From positions 5,134,001 through 5,198,000 of the forward strand of contig NZ_CP056775.1 of the NCBI RefSeq assembly GCF_016894445.1: a stretch of 64,000 nucleotides of DNA. Direction: 5' to 3'. Each line of letters begins with the position of its first letter. Within the stretch, counting starts at the first letter, position 1. Both the position numbers and the translations under genes were made by a program. Source of the stretch: Dyadobacter sandarakinus (GTDB lineage: Bacteria; Bacteroidota; Bacteroidia; Cytophagales; Spirosomataceae). The notes beneath the pieces were generated by a model. The model had not been told where the DNA came from, did no database searches, and saw nothing but the letters and a program-made list of their open reading frames with translations. Below, one piece after another: positions 10,201 through 18,126 of the stretch.

Positions 10201-10562
10201 ACATGTCGCGCGACATTTACCTCGATCACTGGACGCCAGCCAACCCTGATGCGAAGTACCCGATTATTAAAACTTCGTCCCAGGCACAAATGTCAAACCG
10301 CTTTGTGGAAGACGGCTCTTACCTGCGTGTCCGCAACATTCAGCTAAGTTACAACCTGCCAGTGTCAAGCCTGAACATCAAATGGATGCGTCAGGCGCAG
10401 ATTTATGTAAGCGGGCAAAACCTGATCACATTCACCAAATATTCGTGGTATGACCCGGAAGTAAATTCCTACGGCAGCTCCAACTCTTTTGTGCAGGGGA
10501 TCGACCATTATGTTTATCCAACCGCAAAGACGACCACCGTCGGTATCAGGGTCGGGTTCTAA
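7248..10562 (+). CDS. SusC/RagA-family TonB-linked outer membrane receptor with STN domain
   Basis: 1104 residues from ATG 7248 (MKKTLMYRKV); the reading frame is open further upstream to 7164, but this start gives a proper signal peptide (hydrophobic FALLCLGTG). Domains in order: STN signalling domain about 46-120, carboxypeptidase-regulatory-like domain about 135-205 (TVTGKVLDES, FSFVGYQSQEV), TonB-dependent plug with VVIGYGQVKKSDLTGS and the SusC signature KDASATAIYGSRGANGVV, then a 22-strand-type barrel. It imports a ligand captured with the SusD partner. The STN domain would contact the FecR protein, so the substrate should induce its own locus. The substrate is unknown. Confidence 0.95.
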   Translation: MKKTLMYRKVLLWTMRITAIQLMFALLCLGTGYAREGSAQSLLSQKISVSASGAEIRKVLSQIEKQVEVRFVFSSKLIQSMRKVTLNMQNRPLYEVLDHVLTPLTLEYEVSGNIIILKRQGSMPDVPAPSASPKKTVTGKVLDESQKGLPGVSVVLKGTQTGTSTDGEGVFQLDIPDPASDAVLVFSFVGYQSQEVVLGTQSALTVSMALEDKSLQEIVVIGYGQVKKSDLTGSVASIKSAELNAYPVTNLVQSLAGRAAGVYVSQNTGAPGSPISVRVRGTNSIQGSNEPLYVVDGFPYSGNPTLLNNADIESIEVLKDASATAIYGSRGANGVVLITTKRGKAGKITVDYDGYYGVQKIRKKLDLMNATEYANFYNEQAANDGLAPHFTQEQINSFGEGTDWQDQVFQSAPIQNHALSVSGGSEKTRFSASVSNFSQDGIIKGSDYVRNALRVNLSSDISRMFKFELSSILSRIDSDRKNSEGGNRGGTLMSGILSAYPTIAPILEDGSYSKLAEAYPWGSNVIINPLNYLYRYSDKIRSNKILTNAAVTFEPLKGLQIKTLAGVETTNDRTDSYTTTQFVNSKGSATLGREEIVSLLSENTVSYLKDFGKHRISAVAGFTYQDFTNTTFRTSATGFISDNQETYDIGAAATQGVPSSSYLNWKLLSYLGRVNYTFNDKILATISFRADGSSRYSEGQKWGYFPSAALAWRLSEERFIRNIPFISDLKLRVGYGETGNTSINPYFTLNQLASGQVVFGDALAVSYAPGQRLAGPLKWETTAQTDFGIDLGILNNRISLTADYYIKNTRDLLNNVALPSSLGYTFTVQNIGKIQNKGFELGINGAVLEGAFKWNLGGNLSINRNRVVKLYGGSDILGREIGAAVSDNVNILREGFPVGSFYGYVEKGYDDKGLIAYEDFNNNGTRDTGDKKIIGDPNPKFTYGINSSMTFKNFDLAIFVQGSEGNDIFNLSAQGQGYDFGQALNMSRDIYLDHWTPANPDAKYPIIKTSSQAQMSNRFVEDGSYLRVRNIQLSYNLPVSSLNIKWMRQAQIYVSGQNLITFTKYSWYDPEVNSYGSSNSFVQGIDHYVYPTAKTTTVGIRVGF

Positions 10563-10595
10563 AATCAGCTGTTTTATCTTGAATCAGATATTTAT

Positions 10596-12035
10596 ATGAA
10601 CAAATTAATAGCCTGCCTCATGCTGGCGGCCATGCTTTCGTCCTGCTCGGATCTCCTGGAAGAAAAGCCCAAGTCGCTCGCTTCCGAAAACTTCTACAAC
10701 ACAGCTGCTGAGGCCAAAGCGGCAGTGAATGCCATATATGGTCCCATGCGCTCAGATGGTGGGGTCGGGATCAACTATCCGGCCCAGCTGGAAGGCCTCG
10801 CGGATTACGGCAACTCGCGCGGCACGCAGACGCCCGTAAGCCTGTACCAGGGATTGGATAACACCAACATCAACCGCGTGGGATCCATCTGGACAAGCTT
10901 TTACCAATCTATCCGGAATGCGAACCTGGTGATCAGTAACGTACCAAAAGGAACCGCCATGACCGATGCGGAAAAAGCATCTTTCGTCGCTGAGGCCAAG
11001 TACCTGCGTGCATTGACCTACTTTGCAATGGTGCGCAACTGGGCCGGTGTGCCGCTCCGCACGGAGGAAAACATGACGATCGCGGATGTTCCGCGTGCAA
11101 GTGTGGCCGACGTTTATGCCCTCATTCTGGCTGATGCCCTCGAAGCTGAGCAAAACCTGCCAGATAACCCGGGTGAAATTGGCAGGCCGACTAAGTGGGC
11201 TGCCAAAACGCTCCTTTCAGAAGTGTACCTGTATCAGGAAGACTGGGCATCGGCCGCAGCAAGGGCCAGGGAAGTCATTGATTCAAAAAAATACGCGCTT
11301 GTGGAAGTAGCTGTTGCTGAGGATTTTCAAAAGATTTATGGACCCGAAGTAGTCACGACAAGTGAAGAGATTTTCTATTTCAAATTTTCGCGTCAGCAGG
11401 GATTCGGACTGGTGAGTTATGCGCACCGGAAAATTGGTCCCTACAACTACTATGGACCGGGGGGCGTGTATGCACAATACACGGATTCTGTCACCAACTC
11501 AGTAATCAGAAACTGGGATTTCAAAGATCTCCGCAAGCCGCACATACTGTATAATGTAGACATTGGTCTGGGAGCAACTTCCATGCTCTTCCGCAAATAC
11601 CGCGATCCGCTGGCAACTGCCGGTGCCGGGAATGATTATCCCTGGTACCGCTATGCGGATTTGCTCCTGTTCCATGCCGAAGCCGATGCACGTGCCGCCA
11701 AAGGTGTTACTGCCGGGGCATTGGAAAGCCTTAACAAGGTGCACCGCCGTGCGTACGGGCTGAACTCAAATGCCGTATCCGCCACGGATTTCAAGCTTAC
11801 GGACTTTCCTACCCTGGCTTCCTTCATTGACAAAGTAGTGCAGGAACGCGGTTATGAAACCATGTATGAAGGCAAACGCTGGAATGATCTGAAACGACTG
11901 GGTATTGCCAAGCAGCGCATTCTGGAAGTGAAAAACATTGTAATCGCTGAAAAACATATGCTGTGGCCGATCCCGAATTCGGAGCTTTTGTATAACAAGG
12001 CCATTAGTGCATCGGAGCAGAACCCGGGCTACTAA
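10596..12035 (+). CDS. SusD/RagB-family surface lipoprotein
   Basis: 479 residues. Lipoprotein signal with lipobox LSSC (Cys 17), so it is anchored to the outer membrane. The SusD pattern is clear: LEEKPKSLASENFYNTAAEAKAAVNAIY at the N-terminus, helical AKYLRALTYFAMVRNWAGVPL, and the C-terminal ERGYETMYEGKRWNDLKRLG and WPIPNSEL signatures. It caps the SusC barrel and binds the substrate. The gene follows SusC after 33 bp and is followed by the first FAD oxidoreductase after 34 bp. Confidence 0.95.
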   Translation: MNKLIACLMLAAMLSSCSDLLEEKPKSLASENFYNTAAEAKAAVNAIYGPMRSDGGVGINYPAQLEGLADYGNSRGTQTPVSLYQGLDNTNINRVGSIWTSFYQSIRNANLVISNVPKGTAMTDAEKASFVAEAKYLRALTYFAMVRNWAGVPLRTEENMTIADVPRASVADVYALILADALEAEQNLPDNPGEIGRPTKWAAKTLLSEVYLYQEDWASAAARAREVIDSKKYALVEVAVAEDFQKIYGPEVVTTSEEIFYFKFSRQQGFGLVSYAHRKIGPYNYYGPGGVYAQYTDSVTNSVIRNWDFKDLRKPHILYNVDIGLGATSMLFRKYRDPLATAGAGNDYPWYRYADLLLFHAEADARAAKGVTAGALESLNKVHRRAYGLNSNAVSATDFKLTDFPTLASFIDKVVQERGYETMYEGKRWNDLKRLGIAKQRILEVKNIVIAEKHMLWPIPNSELLYNKAISASEQNPGY

Positions 12036-12069
12036 CATGTTAATGTGTCCACATTCCAAAAAAAACAGG

Positions 12070-14085
12070 ATGAAAAAAATAGTGGGATTAAGTATTTGTA
12101 TACTGGCCTCCATATTGTCCGGGTTCCGCCCGGAAAGCAAGCCAGCTGCCATCCAACAAGCTGATGTATGCATTTACGGTGGTACTGCCTCGGGCGTGAT
12201 TGCAGCGTACACAGCTAAGAAAATGGGAAAAACGGTGATCCTGATCGAGCCGGGCGAGCACCTGGGCGGGATGACCTCCGGTGGTCTCGGGCAGACGGAC
12301 ATTGGAAACAAATATGCGATCACGGGACTGTCGCTTGATTTTTACCGGCGGCTCGGCAAGCATTACGGCAAGTTTGAGCAATGGATCTTTGAGCCGCATG
12401 CAGCAAAAAAACAGTTGCAGCAGTACCTGGACGAAGCCGGCATCAAAGTGACTTACAACCGCAGGATTGTTTCGGCCCGAAAGAGCAAACAGGCAATTAC
12501 TTCCATTATTTTGGAAAACAGTGAAAAACCCGGGCCGGCGGATCAGCTGCAGATCAATGCCAGAATGTTTATCGATTGCTCCTACGAAGGTGACCTGATG
12601 GCGAAAGCGGGTGTTTCCTATGTTGTGGGCCGGGAAGCGAATGCGGATTTCAATGAAACATATAATGGTGTGCAGGTAATGGAAGGGCACCAGCTCCCGC
12701 ACGGCATCGATCCCTACAAAGTGCCCGGCAAGCCCGGGAGCGGATTGTTATGGGGCGTGTCCGGTGAAAAGCTGGTGCCAGCCGGCTCGGGGGATAAGAA
12801 AGTGCAGGCCTACAATTACCGCATTTGCCTCACGTCCGATCCTGCAAACCGCATTGATATCACACGTCCGGAAAACTATGATTCGACACGGTTCGAGCTG
12901 CTTGTCAGATTAATGCAGAAGCAGCCAGACCGGACCTCGCTCCATGATTATTTCATCTGGAGTGGCATGCCCAATAATAAGACGGATATCAATAACAGAA
13001 ACGGTTTTTCGTCAGATATGATTGGCATGAACCATGCCTACCCTGATGCGGATTATGCTACGCGCGGGAAGATTATCAAGGAGCACGAAGTTTATACAAA
13101 AGGGCTGCTTTACTTTATGGGTCATGATCCGCGTGTGCCGCAGGACCTGCGCGAGTCAATGCTGAAATGGGGCTATCCCAAAGACGAATACGTGGAAACG
13201 GGCCACTGGTCGCCTCAGCTCTATATTCGTGAAGCACGCAGGATGGTTGGTGAGCTTGTGATGACACAGGCGCATTGCCAGGGCAGGGAAATTGTAAAAG
13301 ACGGTGTGGGTATGGCAGCTTATCAGATGGATTCGCATAACATTCAGCGCCTCGTGGTGGATGGTCAGGCGCGGAATGAAGGCAATGTAGAAATTGGCCC
13401 GTTATGGCCTTATCCGGTGTCGTACCGTGCTATTATTCCAAAAGAAAAGGAATGCACAAACCTGCTGGTGCCGGTATGTCTTTCGGCTACGCACATTGCT
13501 TACGGGTCAATCCGGATGGAGCCGGTGTTTATGGTTTTGGGTCAATCGGCCGCCGCAGCTGCAGTAATGGCGATTGATGCGAAACTGCCTGTGCAACAAG
13601 TAGACACGCAAAAGCTGATTGCAAAGTTGGCCGCCGACCCGCTTGCGACGGGCCAAATTCAGCAGGTGGTAGTTGATAATGAAAGTAAGGGAAATGTGAA
13701 GGTGACAGGTAACTGGCAGTCGGGCAAGCGCGGTAGTTACGGACCTTCGCTGCTGTTATCGGATAGTACGGGCAAAACGGTGCAAACCGTACGGTTTACG
13801 CCAGCAGTACCTGCCACTGGCACTTATACCGTCTATTATTATTTTCCCAAGCAACCCGGCCTGTCCTCGAAATATCCGCTCACCTTTTTTGACGGAAAAA
13901 CCAGTAAGGATGTAAGCCTGAAAACGTCGGATATTGTAGTTGTCGGGCAGACTTCGGGCGAGTGGGTTCCTATCGGGACCTATACATTGAGCAAAGGCAA
14001 TGCGGCTTATGTCGAAGTTTCCACAAAAGGTGCAGACGGGCAGATCCTGGCGGATGCTGTCATGCTGGTGCCACAGTCAAACTAA
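12070..14085 (+). CDS. secreted FAD-dependent oxidoreductase with C-terminal golvesin/CBM-like domain
   Basis: 671 residues from ATG 12070; an upstream in-frame start at 12007 lies inside the SusD gene and is less likely. The signal peptide is short. A dinucleotide-binding beta-alpha-beta unit follows (DVCIYGGTASGVIAAY ... VILIEPGEHLGGMTSGG), as in the FAD_oxidored family. The catalytic part runs to about 545 with the conserved REARRMVGE and VPVCLSATHIAYGSIRMEP segments. Residues about 555-670 form a beta-rich domain (YTVYYYFPK, GEWVPIGTYTLSKG, DAVMLVP) like golvesin/Xly-type carbohydrate- or polymer-binding domains. Close paralogue of the next gene. The substrate is unknown; the SusCD context suggests a glycan or other imported polymer fragment. 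Confidence 0.85.
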   Translation: MKKIVGLSICILASILSGFRPESKPAAIQQADVCIYGGTASGVIAAYTAKKMGKTVILIEPGEHLGGMTSGGLGQTDIGNKYAITGLSLDFYRRLGKHYGKFEQWIFEPHAAKKQLQQYLDEAGIKVTYNRRIVSARKSKQAITSIILENSEKPGPADQLQINARMFIDCSYEGDLMAKAGVSYVVGREANADFNETYNGVQVMEGHQLPHGIDPYKVPGKPGSGLLWGVSGEKLVPAGSGDKKVQAYNYRICLTSDPANRIDITRPENYDSTRFELLVRLMQKQPDRTSLHDYFIWSGMPNNKTDINNRNGFSSDMIGMNHAYPDADYATRGKIIKEHEVYTKGLLYFMGHDPRVPQDLRESMLKWGYPKDEYVETGHWSPQLYIREARRMVGELVMTQAHCQGREIVKDGVGMAAYQMDSHNIQRLVVDGQARNEGNVEIGPLWPYPVSYRAIIPKEKECTNLLVPVCLSATHIAYGSIRMEPVFMVLGQSAAAAAVMAIDAKLPVQQVDTQKLIAKLAADPLATGQIQQVVVDNESKGNVKVTGNWQSGKRGSYGPSLLLSDSTGKTVQTVRFTPAVPATGTYTVYYYFPKQPGLSSKYPLTFFDGKTSKDVSLKTSDIVVVGQTSGEWVPIGTYTLSKGNAAYVEVSTKGADGQILADAVMLVPQSN

Positions 14086-14109
14086 ACCTAACCATTTAAT
14101 TATTTCGGA

Positions 14110-15759
14110 ATGAAAAAAATGATCTTCATGCTGTTTTCGTGCGCAATCGGTTTTGCCGCGAATGCACAAAACGCAAATCAATTTCAGGCAGACGTGATCA
14201 TTTACGGAGGTACCTCCGCTGCTGTCACAGCAGCTGTGCAGACAGTTAAGCAGGGTAAGACGGTCATTGTTGTTTCACCCGACAAGCATTTGGGCGGGCT
14301 GACCTCCGGCGGGCTGGGTTTTACAGATACGGGCAACAAATCCGTCATTGGCGGTCTTGCGCGCGAGTTTTACCATCGCGTTTACATGTATTACGACAAG
14401 CCCGAAACCTGGAAATGGCAAAAGAAGGAAGAGTATGGCAACAAAGGTCAGGGCACGCCTGCCATGGACGGAGCCGAGCGTACCATGTGGATTTTCGAAC
14501 CGCGCATTGCCGAACAGGTTTTTGAAGATTTTGTCAAAGAAAATAACCTGAAAATTTACCGCGATGAATGGCTTGACCGTAAGAGCGGGGTTAAGAAAAA
14601 GGATGGCCGCATTGTTTCTATCAAAACATTAAAGGGAAAAACTTTCACGGGAAAAATGTTCATTGATGCCACTTATGAGGGCGATCTCATGGCAGCAGCA
14701 GGCGTAAAATACCACGTAGGGCGGGAAGCTAACAGTGTTTATCATGAAGAATGGAATGGTATTCAGGCCGGTGTTTTTCAGCATGGGCATTATTTCAAGA
14801 AAAGTATCAGTCCGTATAAAGTCGAAGGTGACCCGAAAAGTGGCTTGCTGCCTTATGTCAATGCTGAAAAAATTGGAAAAAACGGCACAGGCGACAACAA
14901 AATACAGGCTTACTGCTTCCGGATGTGCCTTTCCCAAAATCCTGAGAACCGCATTCCGTTTGCCAAACCCGCGGGCTATGATCCTGCTAAGTACGAACTG
15001 CTGGCGCGTGTTTACAAGGCGGGCTGGACGGAGACTTTTGACAAATATGACCCAATCCCGAACAAAAAGACGGATACCAATAACCACGGCCCTTTCAGCA
15101 CCGATTTTATAGGGCAAAATTACGACTACCCTGATGCTACCTATGAGCGGCGCAGGCAGATCATCAGGGAGCACGAGCTTTACCAAAAAGGCCTCATGTA
15201 TTACCTGCAAAATGATGAGCACGTACCGCAGGATGTACGCACGGAAATGCAGAAATGGGGCTTGCCAAAGGATGAATTCAAAGATAACGGTGGCTGGCCT
15301 CACCAGATTTACGTGCGGGAAGCCCGACGAATGCTGGGCAAGGAAGTAATGACAGAAAACGAGACCCTGGGCAAAAAAGCAGTCAGTGAGTCAGTAGGTA
15401 TGGGTTCCTATTCACTGGACGCACATAATGCGCAGCGTTATGTCAAAGAAGATGGTTTTGTGCAAAATGAGGGCGATATTGGCGTACATCCCAAAACACC
15501 TTATGCAATTTCCTATGCGTCCCTGGTGCCGAAAAAAGAGGAATGTCAGAATCTGCTCGTGCCCGTCTGCCTTTCGGCTTCGCATATTGCGTACGGTTCA
15601 ATCCGGATGGAGCCGGTATTTATGATCCTGGGTCAAAGTGCCGCATCCGCCGCTGTGCAGGCGATTGATGCGAAAATCGCGGTGCAGGATGTGGATTATG
15701 GACAACTACGGACACAGCTTTTGAAAGACAAGCAGAAATTGGAATTTGCCGCGCAGTAA
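14110..15759 (+). CDS. secreted FAD-dependent oxidoreductase, paralogue of the preceding gene
   Basis: 549 residues with a clear signal peptide (MKKMIFMLFSC...ANAQ). The FAD-binding N-terminus (DVIIYGGTSAAVTAAVQTVKQG, then SPDKHLGGLTSGGLG) and the core (IFEPRIAEQVFEDF, YVREARRMLGKEVM, VCLSASHIAYGSIRMEPVFMILGQSAA) match the upstream protein almost block for block. It lacks the C-terminal golvesin-like domain of its neighbour. It starts 24 bp after the previous stop and ends 30 bp before a terminator hairpin, so it is the last gene of the sigma-fecR-susCD unit. Confidence 0.87.
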   Translation: MKKMIFMLFSCAIGFAANAQNANQFQADVIIYGGTSAAVTAAVQTVKQGKTVIVVSPDKHLGGLTSGGLGFTDTGNKSVIGGLAREFYHRVYMYYDKPETWKWQKKEEYGNKGQGTPAMDGAERTMWIFEPRIAEQVFEDFVKENNLKIYRDEWLDRKSGVKKKDGRIVSIKTLKGKTFTGKMFIDATYEGDLMAAAGVKYHVGREANSVYHEEWNGIQAGVFQHGHYFKKSISPYKVEGDPKSGLLPYVNAEKIGKNGTGDNKIQAYCFRMCLSQNPENRIPFAKPAGYDPAKYELLARVYKAGWTETFDKYDPIPNKKTDTNNHGPFSTDFIGQNYDYPDATYERRRQIIREHELYQKGLMYYLQNDEHVPQDVRTEMQKWGLPKDEFKDNGGWPHQIYVREARRMLGKEVMTENETLGKKAVSESVGMGSYSLDAHNAQRYVKEDGFVQNEGDIGVHPKTPYAISYASLVPKKEECQNLLVPVCLSASHIAYGSIRMEPVFMILGQSAASAAVQAIDAKIAVQDVDYGQLRTQLLKDKQKLEFAAQ

Positions 15760-15789
15760 GTTTCAGATTGCGTGATTTTTAACTAATAA

Positions 15790-15819
15790 AGCACTTGGCA
15801 TGCATTGCTAAGTGCTTTT
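15790..15819 (+). terminator. rho-independent terminator closing the SusCD/FAD oxidoreductase operon
   Basis: AGCACTTGGCA (15790-15800), loop TGCAT, TGCTAAGTGCT (15806-15816), then T-rich. The stem sequence is nearly the same as that of the tRNA-Asn terminator at 4970. Confidence 0.8.
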
Positions 15820-15852
15820 GTTTTGATGCCCCGGCTGCTGCATTGCGGGACT

Positions 15853-16899
15853 TTAATCATGCTCGTATCGTATGTCCGCACTGATGATCTGCTGACTTTG
15901 TACTGCGTCGTAAACATTCCGGGACTGTTTTTGTACCTGTGAAGCTTTATCATAAAAGACCCTGGCGATATCCGACATTTTCTTGGAGTCGAAATGCTCT
16001 CCCAGCCTGATCAGCAGCATCGTACTTTCTTCAAGACTTTGCATAGCCTGCGTAAGGATGCCTTCAATATTGGTACTTACCTCAGACAGCAGTGCATTGA
16101 TGGTGTAGGCATGGCCGGTATGGCAGCGAAAGCGGATGATCTCACCATCGGTAAGCTGAACCAGCGCACCATGACATTCAGGGCATGTGAAGGGTGACAG
16201 TTCGCCGAGATTGATAATGCCCAGCTGAAATGCGCCACCTGTCTTGGCAATAACAAGCTCTACTTCCAGAAGCTTCTTTTCTTTGGTGGTCAGCTTTGGA
16301 TTTGCTCCACCCGGCTCATTGATGAGGCGGGATAGCAGGGCAGCAATTTTGGCGGCAGGCAGTGAATAGTCTATGGCTACATGTTCCTGCGCATTGAGCG
16401 GCATCTGAGGAAACAAGGAGTCGTCAGGATCTTGCGTAATCGTCACTCCGCCCAGCCGCTTAATGGTCCAGCATCCTGACGTACCATCGTCGAGAGCACC
16501 TGACAGGACGACGCCTATTACCCTGCTGCCGTAATTGTATGCTGCCGACCGGAACAAAGCATCGATGGAAGGACGAAAGCGGTTTTCTTTCGGGCCACGT
16601 TTTACCAGCATTTTCCCATTCTCGACCAGCAGGTGATGATCCGGCGTAGCAACGTAAACGTTACCTGACTCTATTTCTTCTCCGTCACGTGCAACCATGA
16701 CCGGCAAATTGCCCTGCCGGCCTAAAATATGGTGCAAATTGCTGGGCGAGTAAGCGGGCATATGCTGGACGATCAGAACAGCCGCATCAAAATCCATGGG
16801 CAGACCGGCTACCAGCTGCTGTAAAGCAGGCAAGCCGCCGGCAGAAGAACCCACAACAACAATATCACGCCTTATCTGCCCGGTTCTATGGTTCGTCAT
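15853..16899 (-). CDS. CheB-type protein-glutamate methylesterase without receiver domain
   Basis: 348 residues. Residues about 12-190 are the CheB catalytic domain with the triad visible: Ser 19 in GSSAGG, His 46 in VQHMP and Asp 138 in SGALDDGTSG. The usual N-terminal receiver domain is absent. After about 200 comes a zinc-ribbon-like stretch (FTCPECHGALV ... FRCHTGHAY, four Cys/His) and a helical tail. Such stand-alone CheB proteins occur in Bacteroidota away from flagellar or chemotaxis genes. A single-domain response regulator lies upstream on the same strand (gap 131 bp) and could supply the missing receiver. No CheR or receptor is in the window. Confidence 0.88.
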   Translation of the reverse strand: MTNHRTGQIRRDIVVVGSSAGGLPALQQLVAGLPMDFDAAVLIVQHMPAYSPSNLHHILGRQGNLPVMVARDGEEIESGNVYVATPDHHLLVENGKMLVKRGPKENRFRPSIDALFRSAAYNYGSRVIGVVLSGALDDGTSGCWTIKRLGGVTITQDPDDSLFPQMPLNAQEHVAIDYSLPAAKIAALLSRLINEPGGANPKLTTKEKKLLEVELVIAKTGGAFQLGIINLGELSPFTCPECHGALVQLTDGEIIRFRCHTGHAYTINALLSEVSTNIEGILTQAMQSLEESTMLLIRLGEHFDSKKMSDIARVFYDKASQVQKQSRNVYDAVQSQQIISADIRYEHD

Positions 16900-17030
16900 T
16901 GCTGAAGTGTTAAGGAAAGATCCGGAAAGTTAACGAAGAAGCATACGAACAGGATCTTTATGTATGACTATATAAAATTTACGTTGCAGGTACGGAGTCC
17001 GGCTTGCCGCATCGGGTAATGGTCAGGGAT

Positions 17031-17444
17031 TCAAGGAACTTCACATGCCTGCCAGTACTTATAGATCTTACTTAATTCATCCCGCATGTCATGGTAACTA
17101 TGCGGCTTCTGGAAAAACCCCTGTACTGCATTGGCAAATGCCTTATTAACCAGCGATGCATTGCTGGCAGTACTGAAAAATACAAACGGGATAGATTTCT
17201 GCTTTAAAAATGGTGATGCTTCTATCTTGTCTCGCAGTTCCAGGCCTGAAATCCGGGGCAGATTTACATCACACAAGATCAGAAATGGGTCATCTCCGGT
17301 CGTGAGCAGGTATTCCATAACCTTCTCGCCATCATAAAAATGATGGACGGTGTTCTGTATTTTCAACTCCTGGATGGCCAGCTGAAATAAAACAAAGTCA
17401 TCTTCATCGTCTTCTACGTATATGATAGGACCATTTTTCGACAT
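17031..17444 (-). CDS. single-domain response regulator (Rcp1/CheY-like)
   Basis: 137 residues from ATG 17444; an in-frame start at 17489 would add 15 residues of no clear nature. Acidic pocket EDDEDD at 11-16, phospho-acceptor Asp 59 (LILCDVNLP), a conserved Ser/Thr (FFSTAS) and Lys (FFQKPHS) complete the receiver. No output domain. It lies upstream of the CheB-type esterase on the same strand. A kinase for it is not adjacent. Confidence 0.9.
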   Translation of the reverse strand: MSKNGPIIYVEDDEDDFVLFQLAIQELKIQNTVHHFYDGEKVMEYLLTTGDDPFLILCDVNLPRISGLELRDKIEASPFLKQKSIPFVFFSTASNASLVNKAFANAVQGFFQKPHSYHDMRDELSKIYKYWQACEVP

Positions 17445-17657
17445 ACCTCCATCAATAAATAAAAAACCTGAATACAATTCTTCATCCAAAATCCTGCCAG
17501 AGGTGACTTGACAGGGTAAAGAATGTACCTTAAATAGGTTACTTAACTTTATATAAAATTTAATTATATATTTACTAAGGTAGGTTGCATAAATGCTCTT
17601 CCGGCAAACAAAGCCTGATTACAGCCCTGCGACATGGGTAACCATCATGATGAAGCA

Positions 17658-18101
17658 ATGAAAAAGATGAATAAACGGGCTTACCTGCTGGTCATGTACC
17701 TGTATCCAGCCGTGGTTCTAACAGGGTTAAGCAGCATTGCATCCGGGCAAGTGCAGCAGTCAGTTTCCAAAGTACAAAATCAGCATGAAGAACCCGGGGA
17801 CCGGATCTTCCTGGTAGTAGCACAGCAGCCCGAATTTTTCGGTGGGAAAGAGGCCAGAAGAAAGTTTTTTGCGGATCATCTGCGGGTTCCAAAAACGGCA
17901 TCTCAGACCAGCGGGAAGGTTTTTGTTTCCTTTGTTGTAAATACAGACGGCAGCTGGCAGGATGTGACACTTCTCAAAAGCCTGGGTAAAAAGTATGATG
18001 AGGAGGCGCTCAGAGTCGTGAACCTGATGCCAAAATGGAACCCTGGAAGGGAAGCCGGTAAGGTGGTGCGTGTAAAGTACATTCTGCCCGTCGCATTTTA
18101 A
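17658..18101 (+). CDS. TonB C-terminal domain protein
   Basis: 147 residues from ATG 17658. Short N-terminal hydrophobic segment (YLLVMYLYPAVVLTGL), a linker, then a TonB-C fold: QPEFFGGKEARRKFFADHLRVP, GKVFVSFVVNTDGSWQDVTLLKSLG, YDEEALRVVNLMPKWNPGREAGKVVRVKYILPV. Proteins of this type are energy-coupling or peptidase-linked periplasmic proteins in Bacteroidota. There is no proline-rich spanner, so it is not a classical TonB. Convergent with the permease gene, 25 bp apart. Confidence 0.82.
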   Translation: MKKMNKRAYLLVMYLYPAVVLTGLSSIASGQVQQSVSKVQNQHEEPGDRIFLVVAQQPEFFGGKEARRKFFADHLRVPKTASQTSGKVFVSFVVNTDGSWQDVTLLKSLGKKYDEEALRVVNLMPKWNPGREAGKVVRVKYILPVAF

Positions 18102-18126
18102 GCTTTTGAATGATTATCAGTCTCTT

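Noticed and set aside
14629-15303. Antisense frame inside the second FAD oxidoreductase
   Set aside because: Shadow of a well-supported gene; no coherent protein pattern.
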